A stretch of 64,000 bases of DNA from contig JBLHLC010000001.1 in assembly GCA_047619685.1 (NCBI GenBank), forward strand, positions 186,001 through 250,000, read 5' to 3'. Under the pieces are notes generated by a model. It was not told the origin of the DNA. It searched no databases and saw only the letters and a list, made by a program, of their open reading frames with translations. This stretch comes from JABDJZ01 sp047619685 (GTDB lineage Bacteria; Bacteroidota; Rhodothermia; Rhodothermales; UBA10348). Made by a program: the position numbers and the translations under genes. This document shows positions 1-8,157 of this stretch, piece after piece; position 1 is the stretch's first letter, and each line of letters begins with the position of its first letter.

Positions 1-918
1 CCGGCAGCAGCCACCCAGCGGGGGGCCGAGCACCTCAAGGCCGCGTTCGGAAAATTTCAGCGAGTCATGGTTCGAGTCGGTCAGCTCAAATTGACGGATG
101 CAGAATTCGCCCGACTTCTGGAACTTGATGAACTGGCACGGGAGCGAGCCGGAGCGGTTTCTACTCTGTCAAGCATGCAGCGCATGGATCTTGAGCAGGA
201 ATTGGAGGACTGGATGGGAGCCCGTAGTGTGGCGGACCGTTTCGATTTGCTCGACGAACTGGTCGACGCACAAATCTCGGTTCAGGAACTTGAGGCATTG
301 TCAGATGACATTCCCGAGGAACACCTGGACCTGGTGCTCGAGGCGTTGGCGCGATCATTCTCTGTCTACCAGTTACTGCAGGAAATCAACCACGGTGCAA
401 AGCGCATCTCGACCATTGTCGAAGCTCTGAAGGACTATTCCTATCTCGATCAGGCGCCCATCCAGGACGTCGATGTCAACAAGGGAATCCGGAATACCCT
501 CATCATCCTGAACTCCAAACTGAAAGGGGGCATTGAGTTCGTGGATGAAATGGAGGATAATCTTCCCAGCATCGAGGCTCTCGGCAGCGAGTTGAACCAG
601 GTGTGGACCAATCTGATTGATAACGCTATCAGTGCCATGGATGGGCGCGGCAGCCTGAAAATCCGGAGTATGGTTAAGGATGGAGGCGTCTGTGTGGAAA
701 TCGAAGACACTGGCCCCGGGATCCCCGAGGCCATCCAGAACCGGGTATTCGATGCCTTTTTCACAACCAAGCCTCAGGGCGAGGGCACGGGTCTGGGATT
801 GCACACCTGCTATTCGATCGTCGTCGGTAAGCATGGCGGCAGACTGACGCTGTCTTCGAAGCCGGGTGGGACCTGTTTCTCGGTCTGGTTGCCCATGACG
901 GTTAACGTCAAGGATTGA
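1..918 (+). CDS. Sensor histidine kinase, C-terminal part (5' end outside window)
   Basis: The reading frame is open from the first base, so the gene begins upstream; 305 residues are visible. An internal ATG at 67 is a possible but unlikely start, because the preceding 22 codons read as helical kinase sequence. The last ~150 residues form a GHKL ATPase domain: N box (NQVWTNLIDNAISAM), G1 box (DTGPGIP), F box (FDAFFTTK) and G2 box (GTGLGLH). The segment EALKDYSYLDQAP just before it resembles a dimerisation helix of kinases that often carry an N-terminal cyclic-nucleotide-binding or PAS sensor. There is no classical HELRTPL phosphoacceptor block; a His in EINHGAKRIS is the only nearby candidate. 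Role: ATP-dependent signal transduction at the membrane or in the cytoplasm. The partner regulator is not in the window. Confidence 0.85.
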   Translation, partial: PAAATQRGAEHLKAAFGKFQRVMVRVGQLKLTDAEFARLLELDELARERAGAVSTLSSMQRMDLEQELEDWMGARSVADRFDLLDELVDAQISVQELEALSDDIPEEHLDLVLEALARSFSVYQLLQEINHGAKRISTIVEALKDYSYLDQAPIQDVDVNKGIRNTLIILNSKLKGGIEFVDEMEDNLPSIEALGSELNQVWTNLIDNAISAMDGRGSLKIRSMVKDGGVCVEIEDTGPGIPEAIQNRVFDAFFTTKPQGEGTGLGLHTCYSIVVGKHGGRLTLSSKPGGTCFSVWLPMTVNVKD

Positions 919-1191
919 ACTCATCTTTTATATCAAGCCAGGCTCGTATTCGGACTTTACTGTAGGGACGGGTTCTACCCCGTTTCCGTGGACGGTTCTA
1001 AGACGGCCGATATTGGTGGGTATTACTCGGTTAGTCCTCTGACTAACCCGCCAGGCCCCAGCGGTGACTTTCCCCGGGGAGGGCTATCCAGCCTTGGAAA
1101 CTTCGGAAACCATCTCGGAAATAGAATCTGATTGGAGGCACTAATCCGCGTTATAGAGCTTGCATCGACGATTAGAGCATGCTTTGCCCCA
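919..1191. other. Non-coding stretch between kinase gene and tRNA fragment
   Basis: No credible gene is seen here. The one structured element is a perfect 8-bp inverted repeat with a 4-base loop at 1029-1048 (GGTTAGTC / GACTAACC). It lacks a following T-run, so it is not a convincing terminator. Translation of the opposite strand gives an open frame only because it continues from the recombinase remnant through the tRNA fragment. Confidence 0.5.
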
Positions 1192-1236
1192 TGACTTTTA
1201 ATCAGAGGGTTCGGGGTTCGAGTCCCCGCGGGCCTA
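1192..1236 (+). pseudogene. 3' fragment of a tRNA-Lys(UUU) gene, probable attachment-site scar
   Basis: Bases 1192-1236 read as the 3' half of tRNA-Lys: anticodon loop CTTTTAA with anticodon TTT at 1197-1199, variable region, a perfect T stem CGGGG/CCCCG enclosing TTCGAGT, the acceptor strand CGGGCCT and discriminator A. The 3' side of the anticodon stem (TCAGA) pairs with only three bases upstream (TGA), after which the sequence no longer fits any D arm or 5' acceptor strand. This is the pattern left when an element integrates in a tRNA gene and leaves only its 3' portion. It lies directly beyond the C-terminal end of a recombinase remnant, as expected for an att site. Confidence 0.7.
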
Positions 1237-1245
1237 CAAGACGAG

Positions 1246-1783
1246 GGTTGTTTCGCGACGTTTGGCGACACCAAGGCAAAGAGTTCTTCGCGAAGGGATT
1301 CGTCCACCAGGCGCCCATCCAGTTGCCGGTGCTCGGCGTAGGTGCGCTGCGCCTCTTCCAAGGCGCGCAGCTTCTCATTCCAGCCGGCAGCCGGCTTCCA
1401 AGGAATCGGCAACCAGCCGATTCTCTGGATCGACGTTCATGAACCGGCGCCGAGATAGTTCGCTCTCGTAGCGGGATGGCTCGACATGCTGAAGGCGCAG
1501 CTGGTCGGCCTCCTCGGCCCGAGCTGCCAGTTCAGCCTGCCCGGCAAGGGTGACCTCAATGCTGGTCGTGGTCATCAGAGAGAGCAGTAAGGTGGCCACA
1601 GCCGCGTCCACTTCGCCACCAGGCACGATCTGGCAGGCCGCCTGGCCCTTCTCGACCCGGTCCCGCGCACACGTGTAATCCGGTACTTCCTGGGCACCAC
1701 GCCGGTGATACCGTACGCTCATCCGGCGGCCGCACCGCCCGCAGATGGCCAGCCCCTGCAAGAGTGTGTATTCTGGTCGAATG
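1246..1783 (-). pseudogene. Large serine recombinase, C-terminal remnant (truncated and frameshifted)
   Basis: The minus-strand frame from about 1783 encodes the recombinase zinc-beta-ribbon: GLAICGRCGRRMSVRY, then YTCAR and AACQIV, giving the CxxC...C...C cysteines, followed by the helical tail with RRRFMNVDPENRLVADSLEA. Close to 1390-1412 the frame shifts: the continuation WNEKLRALEEAQRTYAEHRQ, typical of the same family, is in another frame. The N-terminal catalytic resolvase domain with its nucleophilic Ser is absent; the coding similarity stops where the IS-like repeats begin at 1784. The product cannot be functional. Interpretation: relic of an integrated element, cut by an insertion-sequence event. 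Confidence 0.75.
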
Positions 1784-1930
1784 CGGCCACCCATTCTGGT
1801 CTAAGCCGGCCACCTGTTCTGGTTCAAGCCGGCCACCCATTCTGGCCTAATCCGGCCACCTGATTCTGGCTCCAAGCCGGCCACTTTTTGGTCGGACGCC
1901 AGAATGAGCGGCCGGTTTGCGCCAGAATGT
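1784..1930. mobile_element. Clustered IS21-like terminal repeats (element end remnants)
   Basis: The motif CGGCCAC followed by a TTCTGG box recurs at 1784, 1807, 1830, 1853 and 1878, with 23-bp spacing for the first four and 25 for the fifth. At 1898-1929 the complementary motif GCCAGAATG appears twice, 24 bp apart, in the opposite orientation. IS21-family elements carry several such transposase-binding repeats at each end, so this looks like two ends facing each other after loss of the interior. No istA or istB reading frame remains, although a short ATG-led segment at 2011 preceded by AAGAGG may be a leftover start. Family assignment is from memory of the repeat pattern. Confidence 0.55.
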
Positions 1931-2231
1931 CAGCGCTTTCGGCTGTCGTGGAGGACATCCGTCCGGGCGGGCCTCGTTCTTCCTCTTCTTATCCACTGAG
2001 AAGAGGTCCCAATGTCCGCTCACCGCCTGTCCATATACACAGCGCCTACCGGATCACGCTCCGCGGCGAATCCATGCGCAAAACCACCGCATCTTTGGAG
2101 GAAGGTGTCCAGGTGCCGTAACTACAACCACCCTGCCTCAGACCGTCCGCAGACTGGAACTCTTCAAGCGAAACGGCTGGACACCTTCGCTGAAATGCTC
2201 AGCCTCCCGCAAAAACGGCTTCCGGCACCCC
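1931..2231. other. Spacer between IS-like repeats and acetyltransferase gene
   Basis: No supported gene. It contains a possible transposase start context (AAGAGG then ATG at 2011) whose frame degenerates after about eight residues, and otherwise anonymous sequence up to the start of the downstream gene at 2232. Confidence 0.4.
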
Positions 2232-2717
2232 ATGCACGACGAATTACCGGTCCGAATAGTCGCATACGAAGACAGGTTCGCGAACGATTTCGCGCACCTC
2301 AACAGGGAGTGGCTGGACAAGCATGAGCTGTACGAGGAGGAGGACGGAGTGCAACTCTATTCGCCTCGGCAGACCATTCTGGAGAAGGGTGGGGAAATCT
2401 ACATTGCGCTCCAGGGCGACCAGGCGGTCGGGACCGTTGCGTTGGTGCGGACCTCACCATCGGTGTTCGAGCTTGTGAAACTCGCGGTTGCGGATCAGGC
2501 GCGCGGGAGGGGCCTGGGGCGGCAGATGACAGAACTGGCCATCGCGCGCGCCAAGGAGCGGGGCGCGGACCGCGTGGTCCTGCTCTCCAGCAGCAAACTC
2601 ACCGCCGCTATTGGGCTGTACGAGTCCATTGGCTTCAAACACAAGGCTCTGCCAAAGGAACAGCCGTACGTCTCGGCCGATGTCTACATGGAGTTGGACA
2701 CGAGTCAGAGGGCCTGA
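2232..2717 (+). CDS. GNAT family N-acetyltransferase
   Basis: A 161-residue protein of usual single-domain GNAT length. The acetyl-CoA binding motif A is clear: VKLAVADQARGRGLGRQMTE, matching the V-x-x-x-x-R/Q-G-x-G-x-G/A loop and following helix. It is followed by motif B (GLYESIGFKHK), in which the Tyr-Glu-x-x-GF pattern is typical. The frame is open far upstream, but similarity to the family starts near DELPVRIVAYED, so the ATG at 2232 is preferred. The substrate is not predictable. It sits just downstream of the mobile-element scar and ~50 bp before the VOC gene in the same direction, so the two may be co-transcribed. Confidence 0.85.
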   Translation: MHDELPVRIVAYEDRFANDFAHLNREWLDKHELYEEEDGVQLYSPRQTILEKGGEIYIALQGDQAVGTVALVRTSPSVFELVKLAVADQARGRGLGRQMTELAIARAKERGADRVVLLSSSKLTAAIGLYESIGFKHKALPKEQPYVSADVYMELDTSQRA

Positions 2718-2767
2718 CTTCCGCGAGCCCCGATTATATTGGGCGGCTCAACGTACTAGAGGCTACG

Positions 2768-3172
2768 ATGGCAAGGATTACCGGAATCGGGGGAGTCTTC
2801 TTAAAGTGCAAGGGCGATAACGCCGCGCTGGCAGCGTGGTATCAGAAGCACTTGGGCCTGCAACTGGAGGACTTTGGCGGAGCCATACTCAAATGGCCGG
2901 ACGACAAGGCGGAAGATCAAGGTCTCACCGTGTGGCACCTCGCGGGAAAAGACAGTCAATGGTTCAGTCCCAGCGACTCTTCCTTCATGATCAACTATCG
3001 GGTCGACAACCTCGACGAGATGCTTGCGCAATTGGCCGCGGCCGATGTGGAAGTTGTTGGCGGCCCAGAGTCACACGAGAACGGCAAGTTCGCCTGGATC
3101 ATGGACCCGGACGGAACCAAGGTTGAGCTTTGGGAGCCGATGCTCTGGGACGACAAGAACAAGGGTGCCTGA
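2768..3172 (+). CDS. VOC superfamily (glyoxalase/bleomycin-resistance-like) protein
   Basis: A 134-residue single-module protein with the betaalphabetabetabeta signature: an N-terminal strand VFLKCKGDNAALAAWYQKHLGL, and a C-terminal half ending in WIMDPDGTKVELWEP, where the Glu is the usual metal ligand. VOC proteins of this size work as dimers and include lactoylglutathione lyase-like enzymes, dioxygenases and antibiotic-binding proteins. Which one this is cannot be read from the sequence. ATG at 2768 follows a short intergenic gap after the acetyltransferase. It converges with the sulfatase gene on the other strand. Confidence 0.85.
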   Translation: MARITGIGGVFLKCKGDNAALAAWYQKHLGLQLEDFGGAILKWPDDKAEDQGLTVWHLAGKDSQWFSPSDSSFMINYRVDNLDEMLAQLAAADVEVVGGPESHENGKFAWIMDPDGTKVELWEPMLWDDKNKGA

Positions 3173-3219
3173 CGTCCTGGTGGTCATGCGCTAGTGGCTG
3201 ATCCGCCCCTGAAAGCTAT

Positions 3220-4617
3220 TCAGCGAGATTCGTACGGGCCTCCATATTCGTCGCGGAGTTCGTCCGTCCGGGTTCTGAGTTCATTCAGGACCCCGAGATA
3301 CGCTGGGTCTCCCGCCAGATTCAGTGTCTCCAGCGGGTCTTCGAGAAGATCGTACAACTCCTCGTAGACCGGCGATTGCTCGAAGTACCTGGCATATTTG
3401 AAGCGCTGCCCCCTAACACCCTCGTGCTTCGGGATGTCCGGATGATCGAACAGGTGCTCGACGAAGAAGTCTTCCCGCCAGTCATCTGGCGATTCTCCAG
3501 CCAGGAGCGGCGTCAAGCTGCGGCCCTGCATGCTCGAAGGCGCCTGGATTCCAGCGAGATCGAGCAGTGTGGGAGCGATATCAATGTTCAGCGCCGGCAG
3601 CGAGGGCGTCCTTCCCCGGGAGTTCGGGACGGCGCGCGGATCGAATACGATCAGAGGCACCCGAATGGACAGATCATACGGCAACCACTTCCCGGCGTAG
3701 CCACGCTCCCCAAGGAAGTACCCGTTGTCTCCCATGAGGACCACTACGGTTTTTTCGGCGATTCCGAGGGACTCGAGCTCGCCAAGAATGCGCCCGATGG
3801 CCGCATCAACGCCGCTGATCATCCGGAAGTGACCCTTCGTCATCTCCGTGGCTTTTTCGGGGGTATCGAAACGCCAATACCAACGGATCCGGTTCAGCGA
3901 TGCGTCCCTGAGGAACTCCGGGAGGGCATCAAAAAATTCAGGCTCTGAGAGGGGTGGCGCCGGGATCGGCGTATCCGAATACAGGGCATCCATGGCCTCA
4001 GGCCATATGAACTGCCGTTCATCCCCGTCATCGGCATGAGGAGCATTGAAGCTCACCGTCAGGGCAAATGGGCCGGCGTCTGCAGCCGATCGAAGGTATT
4101 CGATGGACTGGTCGGCGGTAATGTCGGTCAGGTGTCTTGTGGTCCCGTCCTCCTGGACTTTCAGGTAAGGGGCGGGCGAGAGAGGGGCGAAGGCCTCAAA
4201 CATGGTCCCGGTAGCCCCGGGCTCCGTGTTGACTCCGAATTTCCCGATGAACCCCGTGTGGTAGCCGCCCTCCCGAAGGAGGGTCGGATAGCTACTGTCA
4301 GTGAGCCGGGCCGCCAACGGGGGCGTGCCGAATGTGTATTCATGGGAACGCTCAACCAGGCCGGTAAGAAGACTTGCCCTGCTTGCGGCACAGATCGGTG
4401 TGGTCACGTAGGCCCTTTCGAAGCGGACACCTTCCGTCGCCAGTCGATCCATGTTGGGCGTCTGAAGCACCGGGTTCACTACCCCCAGCATATCGAAACG
4501 CTGGTCGTCGGTGATAATGAACAGGAGATTGGGTGGCTCAGCCGGAGTCGTTGACTCCTCCGGCGTAGAACAGCTCACGACCAGCAGGGAGAGTATCAGC
4601 GCGAAAGTCTTTGACAT
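3220..4617 (-). CDS. Sulfatase, exported lipoprotein
   Basis: A 465-residue type I sulfatase. The N-terminus is a lipoprotein signal ending in LLVVSC with the lipidated Cys at 16. Metal-binding Asp pair lies in FIITDDQR (residues 34-40). The formylglycine motif is C76-A-A-S-R80 followed by ASLLTG, matching C-x-A/P-x-R, so a formylglycine-generating enzyme is needed for activity. The second metal cluster DNGYFLGERGYAGKW is present around residue 295-310. It hydrolyses sulfate esters of an unknown substrate, probably sulfated polysaccharide or a small ester, at the outer face of a membrane. It stands alone on the minus strand, with no polysaccharide-utilisation genes beside it. Choline-sulfatase or arylsulfatase specificity cannot be decided here. 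Confidence 0.92.
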   Translation of the reverse strand: MSKTFALILSLLVVSCSTPEESTTPAEPPNLLFIITDDQRFDMLGVVNPVLQTPNMDRLATEGVRFERAYVTTPICAASRASLLTGLVERSHEYTFGTPPLAARLTDSSYPTLLREGGYHTGFIGKFGVNTEPGATGTMFEAFAPLSPAPYLKVQEDGTTRHLTDITADQSIEYLRSAADAGPFALTVSFNAPHADDGDERQFIWPEAMDALYSDTPIPAPPLSEPEFFDALPEFLRDASLNRIRWYWRFDTPEKATEMTKGHFRMISGVDAAIGRILGELESLGIAEKTVVVLMGDNGYFLGERGYAGKWLPYDLSIRVPLIVFDPRAVPNSRGRTPSLPALNIDIAPTLLDLAGIQAPSSMQGRSLTPLLAGESPDDWREDFFVEHLFDHPDIPKHEGVRGQRFKYARYFEQSPVYEELYDLLEDPLETLNLAGDPAYLGVLNELRTRTDELRDEYGGPYESR

Positions 4618-4672
4618 GATCTAAAGTAGTAGCTGTCGCCGTACCCGGTCCGCCGTCGCACTCTCGATCAAC

Positions 4673-6364
4673 CTACAGCATCTCGATCGCGCTCAGGAAC
4701 TCAATATCGGGCTCGTGCTGCATGGTGTAGCCCATTTTCCATTCGGACTCGGCCATGTAGGCCAGCTTGCCTTCGGAGTCCTCGGCGAGGGAGCCCGCGA
4801 ATTTCTTGGTGAAGGCGGCCAGTGCGGCCTTGTTGGAACTCTGGATCCAGCGGGAGGCCTTGTACGGCAGGGAGTCCAGGGATACCTCGACGCCGTACTC
4901 GGAGGATAGCCTCTCGGCGACGACCTCAAACTGCAGCTGGCCGACGGCTCCCAGGACGTAGTCGTTGGAAAGGACCGGACGGTACAGCTGGATGCTGCCT
5001 TCCTCTGTGAGATGACGCAGTCCTTTCTCGAGCTGCTTCATTCGCAGGGCGTTGCCCACGCGCACTTTCCGAAAGAACTCGGGCGCGAACGACGGGATAC
5101 CGGTAAATCGAAACGGCTCCCCCTCGGTGAACGTGTCGCCGACGCGGATCGTGCCGTGGTTCGGAATGCCGATAATGTCGCCTGGGTACGCGAATTCGAT
5201 ACCCGATCGCTCTCCGGCAAAGAAGGTCGACGCGTTGGCGACGCGCATGTCCCTACCCAGCCGGTCATGGCGCAGCTTGATTCCGCGCTCGAAACGACCG
5301 GAACAGACGCGCAGGAAGGCGATGCGATCGCGGTGATTGCGATCCATGTTGGCCTGCACCTTGAACACAACACCCGAAAACGCCTCCTCCAAGGGAGAGA
5401 CGGTGCGGGCCGTTCCTTCCGGGGTCACAGCTTCCCGTGGCAAGGGAGAGGGCGCGATGTCGACGAAGAGATCGAGCAGGGAGTCCACGCCAAATCCCGA
5501 GATGGCGGACCCGAACAGGACAGGGGTTTGGCGCTCGGCCAGATAGGCCTCCGCATCGTATTCGGTCCCGGCGCCGGCCAGGAGTTCGAGGTCGTCGCGC
5601 AGTTTAGCGGCGCCGCTGCCAAGCCATTGATCGATGGCAGGGTCATCGAGACCGTTGACAGGGATGACCGTCGGTAACCCGGTCGCAGGGTCTACAAGGT
5701 GCAGGGCGTGGTCGATGAGGTGATAGGTCCCCCGGAAGTGGGTCCCAGAGCCGATGGGCCACGTGACCGGTGCCGCCGCAATGCCCAGATGCTCCTCGAT
5801 GTCCGACAGCAGTTCGAGCGGGTCGAGGCCCTCGCGGTCCATTTTGTTGATGAACGTCAGGACGGGCGTGGCTCGCAGGCGACACACCTCCATGAGCTTG
5901 CGCGTCTGGCTTTCGACGCCCTTCACGCTGTCGATCACCATCAGGGCGCTATCGACGGCCGTCAGCACGCGGTATGTGTCCTCCGAGAAGTCGTGGTGAC
6001 CAGGGGTATCCAAAAGATTGTTCGCGCATCCCCCGTACTCGAAAGACATCACGGACGACGTCACCGAGATGCCACGCTTTTGCTCGATGGCCATCCAGTC
6101 GCTGCGAGCGGCCCGACCAGTCTTGCGGGCGCGAACGTCACCGGCGGCCTGGATGGCGCCGCCCAGCAAGAGCAGGCGCTCGGTGAGCGTGGTCTTGCCC
6201 GCATCCGGGTGACTGATGATGCCAAATGTGCGCCGTCGAGTGACCTCATCGCGAAAGCCACGGCCGTGCAAAGACGGCCTGATAGATGTCGTGGAAGGTT
6301 CTGTCGATTCTGGATTCGGCACGAAAATCGGTTCGGGAGCGGGAGGGAAGGACGGCCGGACCAT
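4673..6364 (-). CDS. prfC: Peptide chain release factor 3 (RF3)
   Basis: A 563-residue translational GTPase. Motifs: G1 in SHPDAGKTTL (residues 51-60), G2 region with RGISVTSSVMSF, G3 DTPGHHDF, and G4 NKMDREG. The segment ARKTGRAARSDWMAIEQKRGIS is diagnostic of RF3 as opposed to EF-G. Domain II and the C-terminal RF3 domain complete the expected length (about 530 residues). About 40 residues precede the G domain; the Pro/Ser-rich start could be an over-extension, but no clearly better ATG is apparent. RF3 uses GTP to recycle RF1/RF2 from the ribosome after peptide release. The gene is divergent from the MFS gene, across about 190 bp that must hold both promoters. Confidence 0.95.
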   Translation of the reverse strand: MVRPSFPPAPEPIFVPNPESTEPSTTSIRPSLHGRGFRDEVTRRRTFGIISHPDAGKTTLTERLLLLGGAIQAAGDVRARKTGRAARSDWMAIEQKRGISVTSSVMSFEYGGCANNLLDTPGHHDFSEDTYRVLTAVDSALMVIDSVKGVESQTRKLMEVCRLRATPVLTFINKMDREGLDPLELLSDIEEHLGIAAAPVTWPIGSGTHFRGTYHLIDHALHLVDPATGLPTVIPVNGLDDPAIDQWLGSGAAKLRDDLELLAGAGTEYDAEAYLAERQTPVLFGSAISGFGVDSLLDLFVDIAPSPLPREAVTPEGTARTVSPLEEAFSGVVFKVQANMDRNHRDRIAFLRVCSGRFERGIKLRHDRLGRDMRVANASTFFAGERSGIEFAYPGDIIGIPNHGTIRVGDTFTEGEPFRFTGIPSFAPEFFRKVRVGNALRMKQLEKGLRHLTEEGSIQLYRPVLSNDYVLGAVGQLQFEVVAERLSSEYGVEVSLDSLPYKASRWIQSSNKAALAAFTKKFAGSLAEDSEGKLAYMAESEWKMGYTMQHEPDIEFLSAIEML

Positions 6365-6556
6365 TCTGGCGGGTCAATCGACCGCGAGAGAACCGGCATC
6401 AGCAGGATGATGGGCGCGCAGTCCCGTACTCATTCCTGACCCAATCGGATTCCCTCGCGCGGTAATACTAGCGCTGACTCTGGCCGTCCAATTCGTATTC
6501 TCCGGCAATTCCCCGGCTGGCATGTGGCCGCTGGTGCTCCCAAATCGCCCCTCAAG

Positions 6557-8146
6557 ATGACCAAGATCGTCCACGCATCCGATCTCACAGATCGAGAAAA
6601 ACGCCTCCTGTTCTGGGCCAGCTTCCTGGCCTTGGCCGCGGCCGGGTTCGGGTTTGCCTACCGCGTCGCCATGGGCGGCGCATATGGTGCCGCGCTCTCA
6701 CTCACCGAACAGCAGGTGGGCGAAGTCTTCGGCGCTTCGCTATGGCCCATCGCGATCACGATGATCGGCTTCAGCCTGGTCGTTGATCGCACGGGCTACA
6801 AGTGGCCGATGTACGTAGCCTTTGCGCTGCAGGCCATTTCCGGGGTCGGCACCTTCTTCGCCGAGACCTATGGCGCGCTTTACCTGTTCGCGCTCTGTGC
6901 GGGACTGGGACACGGGATTGTCGAAGCGGTCATCAACCCGATTTGCGCCGCGATTTATCCGAAGGAAAAGACCAAGTGGCTGACCATTCTGCACGCTTCC
7001 TGGCCGGCCGGCCTGGTCGCGGGCACCCTGCTCATTATCGGTGGCGACTGGATGTTCGGTGGACTCGCCTGGCAGACCCACGCACTGTGGATTCTGCTAC
7101 CAGGCGCCGCCTACGCGTTCCTCTACCTGCCTGCCAAATTTCCGGTGGATGAGCGCGTTCAGGCCGGTGTTCCGTACAAGGAGATGCTCCAGCAGGTCGG
7201 TTTCCTTACCGCCTTCCTGGCTTCCTTCCTGATGATCTACGAGATCGGAAACCAGCTTGATCAACTTACCGGGTGGGTCAAGCCAGATGGCTGGTTCAAT
7301 ATCAGTCTGATGGCTGGCGCGTTGGTGGGAGGGACCTTCGGTTTTGCGGTGAAAAGCCTCGGTCGTCCGCTCTTCTTCCTGCTGTGTCTGTTGATGATTC
7401 CGCTGGCGACCACCGAACTCGGGACCGACGGCTGGATCAAGGGCTTGATGACGCCGGTGCTGACCGGGATGCAGATCAACCCGGCGATGGCCCTGGTCTT
7501 CTCGGCGTCGATCATGCTCATCTTTCGCGTGTTCGCAGGGGGCGTGCTCAAGTTCTTCAGTCCACCGGGATTGCTGTTTGTCAGCGGCATTTTCTCGGCG
7601 CTGGGACTCTTCTGGCTGTCCACGGCGGCCGGCGCGGCGGTTTTCATCGCGTTCATTTTCTACGGACTCGGCCAGACCTACTACTGGCCATGTGTGCTGG
7701 GCTTCACGTCCGAGCGCTACCCTCGCGGGGGTGCATTGACGCTGAATACGGTCTCGGCCATCGGTCTGCTCTCCGCGGGCATCATCGGTACGCCGATTCT
7801 GGGGGTTGCATTCGACCGGTCCATCCATGACACGGTGGTGGTCGAGGCCCCTGCCTTGGCGGAGGCCGCCAGCGTGCCCGGCGGGTTCATGTGGATGAAG
7901 CACGAGAAGATCGATCCGGTCCAGGCCGACAACTTCATCCAGAACCTCACCGAGGGTCGTGGGGAGGTACAAGCGGTCTACAGCAACGCCCAGCCGCAGG
8001 GTCTAGCCCAGGCCGGCGCGGGCCGGGATGTCCTGCGCTATGCTGTGCGCTTCCCTCTGATCCTGTTGGTAGTCTTCGGCGCGATCGCCCTCTACTTCCG
8101 CATGAACGGCGGATATAAACCGATAGAACTCGATACCGGCGGTTAA
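6557..8146 (+). CDS. MFS transporter, probable sugar carrier of the downstream operon
   Basis: About 529 residues with 12 hydrophobic segments and MFS character: the first helix LLFWASFLALAAAGFGFAYRV, and later helices rich in Gly/Ala. A long extra loop near residues 425-480 precedes the last helix. An upstream in-frame GTG at 6524 would add 11 residues; the ATG at 6557 gives a more natural N-terminus (MTKIVHASDLTDREK). It is the first gene of the sugar operon, 11 bp ahead of ribulokinase, which suggests that it imports the sugar or polyol this operon consumes. The substrate itself is not visible in the sequence. Confidence 0.85.
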   Translation: MTKIVHASDLTDREKRLLFWASFLALAAAGFGFAYRVAMGGAYGAALSLTEQQVGEVFGASLWPIAITMIGFSLVVDRTGYKWPMYVAFALQAISGVGTFFAETYGALYLFALCAGLGHGIVEAVINPICAAIYPKEKTKWLTILHASWPAGLVAGTLLIIGGDWMFGGLAWQTHALWILLPGAAYAFLYLPAKFPVDERVQAGVPYKEMLQQVGFLTAFLASFLMIYEIGNQLDQLTGWVKPDGWFNISLMAGALVGGTFGFAVKSLGRPLFFLLCLLMIPLATTELGTDGWIKGLMTPVLTGMQINPAMALVFSASIMLIFRVFAGGVLKFFSPPGLLFVSGIFSALGLFWLSTAAGAAVFIAFIFYGLGQTYYWPCVLGFTSERYPRGGALTLNTVSAIGLLSAGIIGTPILGVAFDRSIHDTVVVEAPALAEAASVPGGFMWMKHEKIDPVQADNFIQNLTEGRGEVQAVYSNAQPQGLAQAGAGRDVLRYAVRFPLILLVVFGAIALYFRMNGGYKPIELDTGG

Positions 8147-8157
8147 GCGGCCCGAAA

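Noticed and set aside
1023..1412. 129-codon minus-strand frame ending beyond the tRNA fragment
   Set aside because: The part PAGTRTPNPLIKS is the well-known translation of a tRNA-Lys antisense strand; only its first ~50 codons belong to the recombinase remnant.
5012..5677. 221-codon plus-strand frame opposite prfC
   Set aside because: Antisense shadow of release factor 3 without independent coding features.
7097..7972. 291-codon minus-strand frame opposite the MFS gene
   Set aside because: Charged, low-information antisense of transmembrane helices.
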